DNA from: Billgrantia aerodenitrificans
GTDB taxonomy: Bacteria; Pseudomonadota; Gammaproteobacteria; Pseudomonadales; Halomonadaceae
Assembly: GCF_021404405.1 (NCBI RefSeq)
Contig: NZ_JABFTV010000002.1
Span: 248,001-312,000 of the forward strand
DNA length: 64,000 nucleotides
Direction: 5' to 3'
Translations under genes and position numbers: made by a program
The notes under the pieces: model-generated
The model's database searches: none
The model's input: the letters and a program-made list of their open reading frames with translations, nothing else
Told to the model about the DNA's origin: nothing
Shown here: positions 63,072 through 64,000 of the stretch, piece by piece
Layout: each line of letters starts with the position of its first letter
How positions within the stretch are numbered: the first letter of the stretch is position 1

Positions 63072-63443
63072 TCAACCGATGACGATCCAGCCCTCGGCAT
63101 CGACGCTCACCGGCACCGGGTCGAGCGCACAATCAATACCAAAGCCGCCTGTGCCCTCACCGGTACGGGTAGAGAAGGTGGCATCGTGATTGGTGCAGCG
63201 AAGTGACTCGCCGTCCTGGCTGAGAATGCGCGAGCCGCGCTGGTCGAGTGGCAGGTACTGGTGAGGGCAGGCGTTGACATAGCCGAGCAGCACATCGTCG
63301 AGGCGCACCAGCAGCAGCGGGAAGCTCCCTTTTTCACCCTGCAGGGTCAGGCTGTGGGTAGTGCCCACCGCCAACTCGTCGTGTCGAACGAGGCGCGTGC
63401 CAAGTGCGGGTGCGCTACGATACTGTTGCCAAGCCTGGGTCAT
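63072..63443 (-). CDS. Rieske [2Fe-2S] domain protein
   Basis: A 123-residue stand-alone Rieske domain. The two cluster-binding boxes are CPHQYLPLDQ and CTNHDATFSTRTG (C-x-H and C-x2-H). Such small ferredoxins serve as electron donors or as NirD-like subunits. No partner oxygenase is nearby. AGGA precedes the ATG. Confidence 0.85.
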   Translation of the reverse strand: MTQAWQQYRSAPALGTRLVRHDELAVGTTHSLTLQGEKGSFPLLLVRLDDVLLGYVNACPHQYLPLDQRGSRILSQDGESLRCTNHDATFSTRTGEGTGGFGIDCALDPVPVSVDAEGWIVIG

Positions 63444-63464
63444 GATGGTGTCCTGAAATGCAAA

Positions 63465-63494
63465 CGGGCCGACATTGTCGCCAATGCCGGCCCG
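63465..63494 (-). terminator. Hairpin terminator downstream of the DUF5666-like gene
   Basis: A 13-bp stem with one mismatch (CGGGCCGACATTG against CAATGCCGGCCCG) and a TCGC loop. On the minus strand it is followed by a short TTTG. It lies between the DUF5666-like gene and the Rieske gene. Confidence 0.6.
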
Positions 63495-63516
63495 CCTGTC
63501 AGTGCTGCGAGTGCGG

Positions 63517-63789
63517 TCAGTCCTCGAGCTCGATCTCCTTGGCGAGGTGACGTTCGCCGTCGTAGTCGAAATCGATCTCGACTCTTTGTCCTTCTTCGAG
63601 ATCGTCGAAGCTGCTCAGGCCGTCGTCATAATCGGTATCGTCATCGGTATGGAAGACAATGCCTTGAACGGTGAGGGTGCGCGCTTCGCGATCGAGCGAC
63701 TCGATCTCGCCTTCGAGATCGTTGGCATGAGCGGCTGTCGAGAAGGTCAGAAGCAGGGCGGCAGCCAACAAGGCAAGACGTTTCAGCAT
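63517..63789 (-). CDS. Small exported protein, DUF5666-like
   Basis: A 90-residue protein with a signal peptide (MLKRLALLAAALLLTFSTAA, cleavage near AHA) and a mature beta-rich acidic domain: GEIESLDREARTLTVQGIVF and DDLEEGQRVEIDFDYDGERH. This matches small DUF5666-type OB-like periplasmic proteins. The function is unknown. AAGGAGAGG precedes the ATG. Confidence 0.75.
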   Translation of the reverse strand: MLKRLALLAAALLLTFSTAAHANDLEGEIESLDREARTLTVQGIVFHTDDDTDYDDGLSSFDDLEEGQRVEIDFDYDGERHLAKEIELED

Positions 63790-63898
63790 GGTTCCTCTCC
63801 TTGGTCCACTGAGACTTGTATCGGTTCAACTTGCGTCATCAGCTTATGCGGGGCGTCTCGCCAAGGCGAGTTAAGAAATGTTCAGCAGAGGAAGCAGA

Positions 63899-64000
63899 GT
63901 GAAAATCTCGAAACTCAACGTTTATCCGGTCAAGTCGCTGGGCGGTATCGGCCTGGAGCAAGCCACGCTGGGGGTGCGCGGTCTGGCCTATGACCGTCAT
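63899..64000 (+). CDS. MOSC-domain protein, N-terminal part (cut by window edge)
   Basis: GTG 63899, preceded by GAGGAA, opens a frame reading VKISKLNVYPVKSLGGIGLE and ending ATLGVRGLAYDRH at the window edge. This is the N-terminal beta-barrel of MOSC proteins (molybdenum-cofactor sulfurase C-terminal type, YcbX-like). Only 34 residues are visible. Confidence 0.75.
   Translation, partial: MKISKLNVYPVKSLGGIGLEQATLGVRGLAYDRH

Overview
The window looks like chromosomal DNA of a moderately GC-rich gammaproteobacterium, most probably a Halomonas-type marine or halophilic heterotroph. The reasons are the codon usage and the mix of gene families: a TPP-riboswitch tenA-thiC operon, an LpxL acyltransferase, an AsmA-like envelope protein, and tripartite carboxylate (TTT), TRAP and DMT transporters. 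There are no rRNA or tRNA genes, phage genes, insertion sequences or CRISPR arrays that I can support.

Left end (1-6.2 kb): the start of a LysR regulator diverges from a three-gene operon (ESS-type glutamate-like symporter, YtcJ-like amidohydrolase, COG0523 GTPase). A MocR-type GntR/aminotransferase regulator converges on it.

Centre (6.2-39.3 kb): a large C2-sulfonate catabolic region. Three branches appear to converge on sulfoacetaldehyde. (1) Sulfoacetate: GntR regulator, TctABC-like transporter, SauS-like acylating dehydrogenase, SauT-like CoA ligase and a UspA protein. (2) A taurine-type amine: two DAO-family flavoproteins, the second TauY-like. (3) Isethionate: an IclR regulator, a three-subunit TRAP transporter and an IseJ-like GMC dehydrogenase. 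The hub is xsc (sulfoacetaldehyde acetyltransferase) with pta. Xsc would release sulfite, for which two exits are encoded: a TauE/SafE exporter, and a SoeABC-type sulfite dehydrogenase followed by an SLC13-type anion transporter. Embedded in the cluster is a leftward operon encoding CobS-like AAA+ and CobT-like VWA proteins plus two tandem Lin0512-family proteins, without a CobN subunit. This is the least understood part. The iclR/xsc and cobS/flavoprotein intergenic regions share nearly the same bidirectional promoter layout with four 17-bp dyads, GTWYCG-N5-YGRAAC. This suggests one IclR regulator controls both blocks.

Right part (39.3-64 kb): mostly housekeeping. In order it holds ackA-pta (acetate overflow), a DMT exporter, a small beta-barrel protein with a Gln-rich linker, a lone DUF1887/Card1-like protein with a degraded nuclease motif, the riboswitch-tenA-thiC operon, an AsmA-like protein, LpxL, a small membrane protein, a VOC protein, a methyltransferase and an MFS transporter. 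A fatty-acid oxidation group follows (acyl-CoA dehydrogenase, acyl-CoA synthetase, 3-hydroxyacyl-CoA dehydrogenase, enoyl-CoA hydratase). Last come a second DMT transporter, a Rieske protein, a small periplasmic protein and the start of a MOSC protein cut by the window edge.

All functional calls are by reading protein sequence and context; no database search was run.
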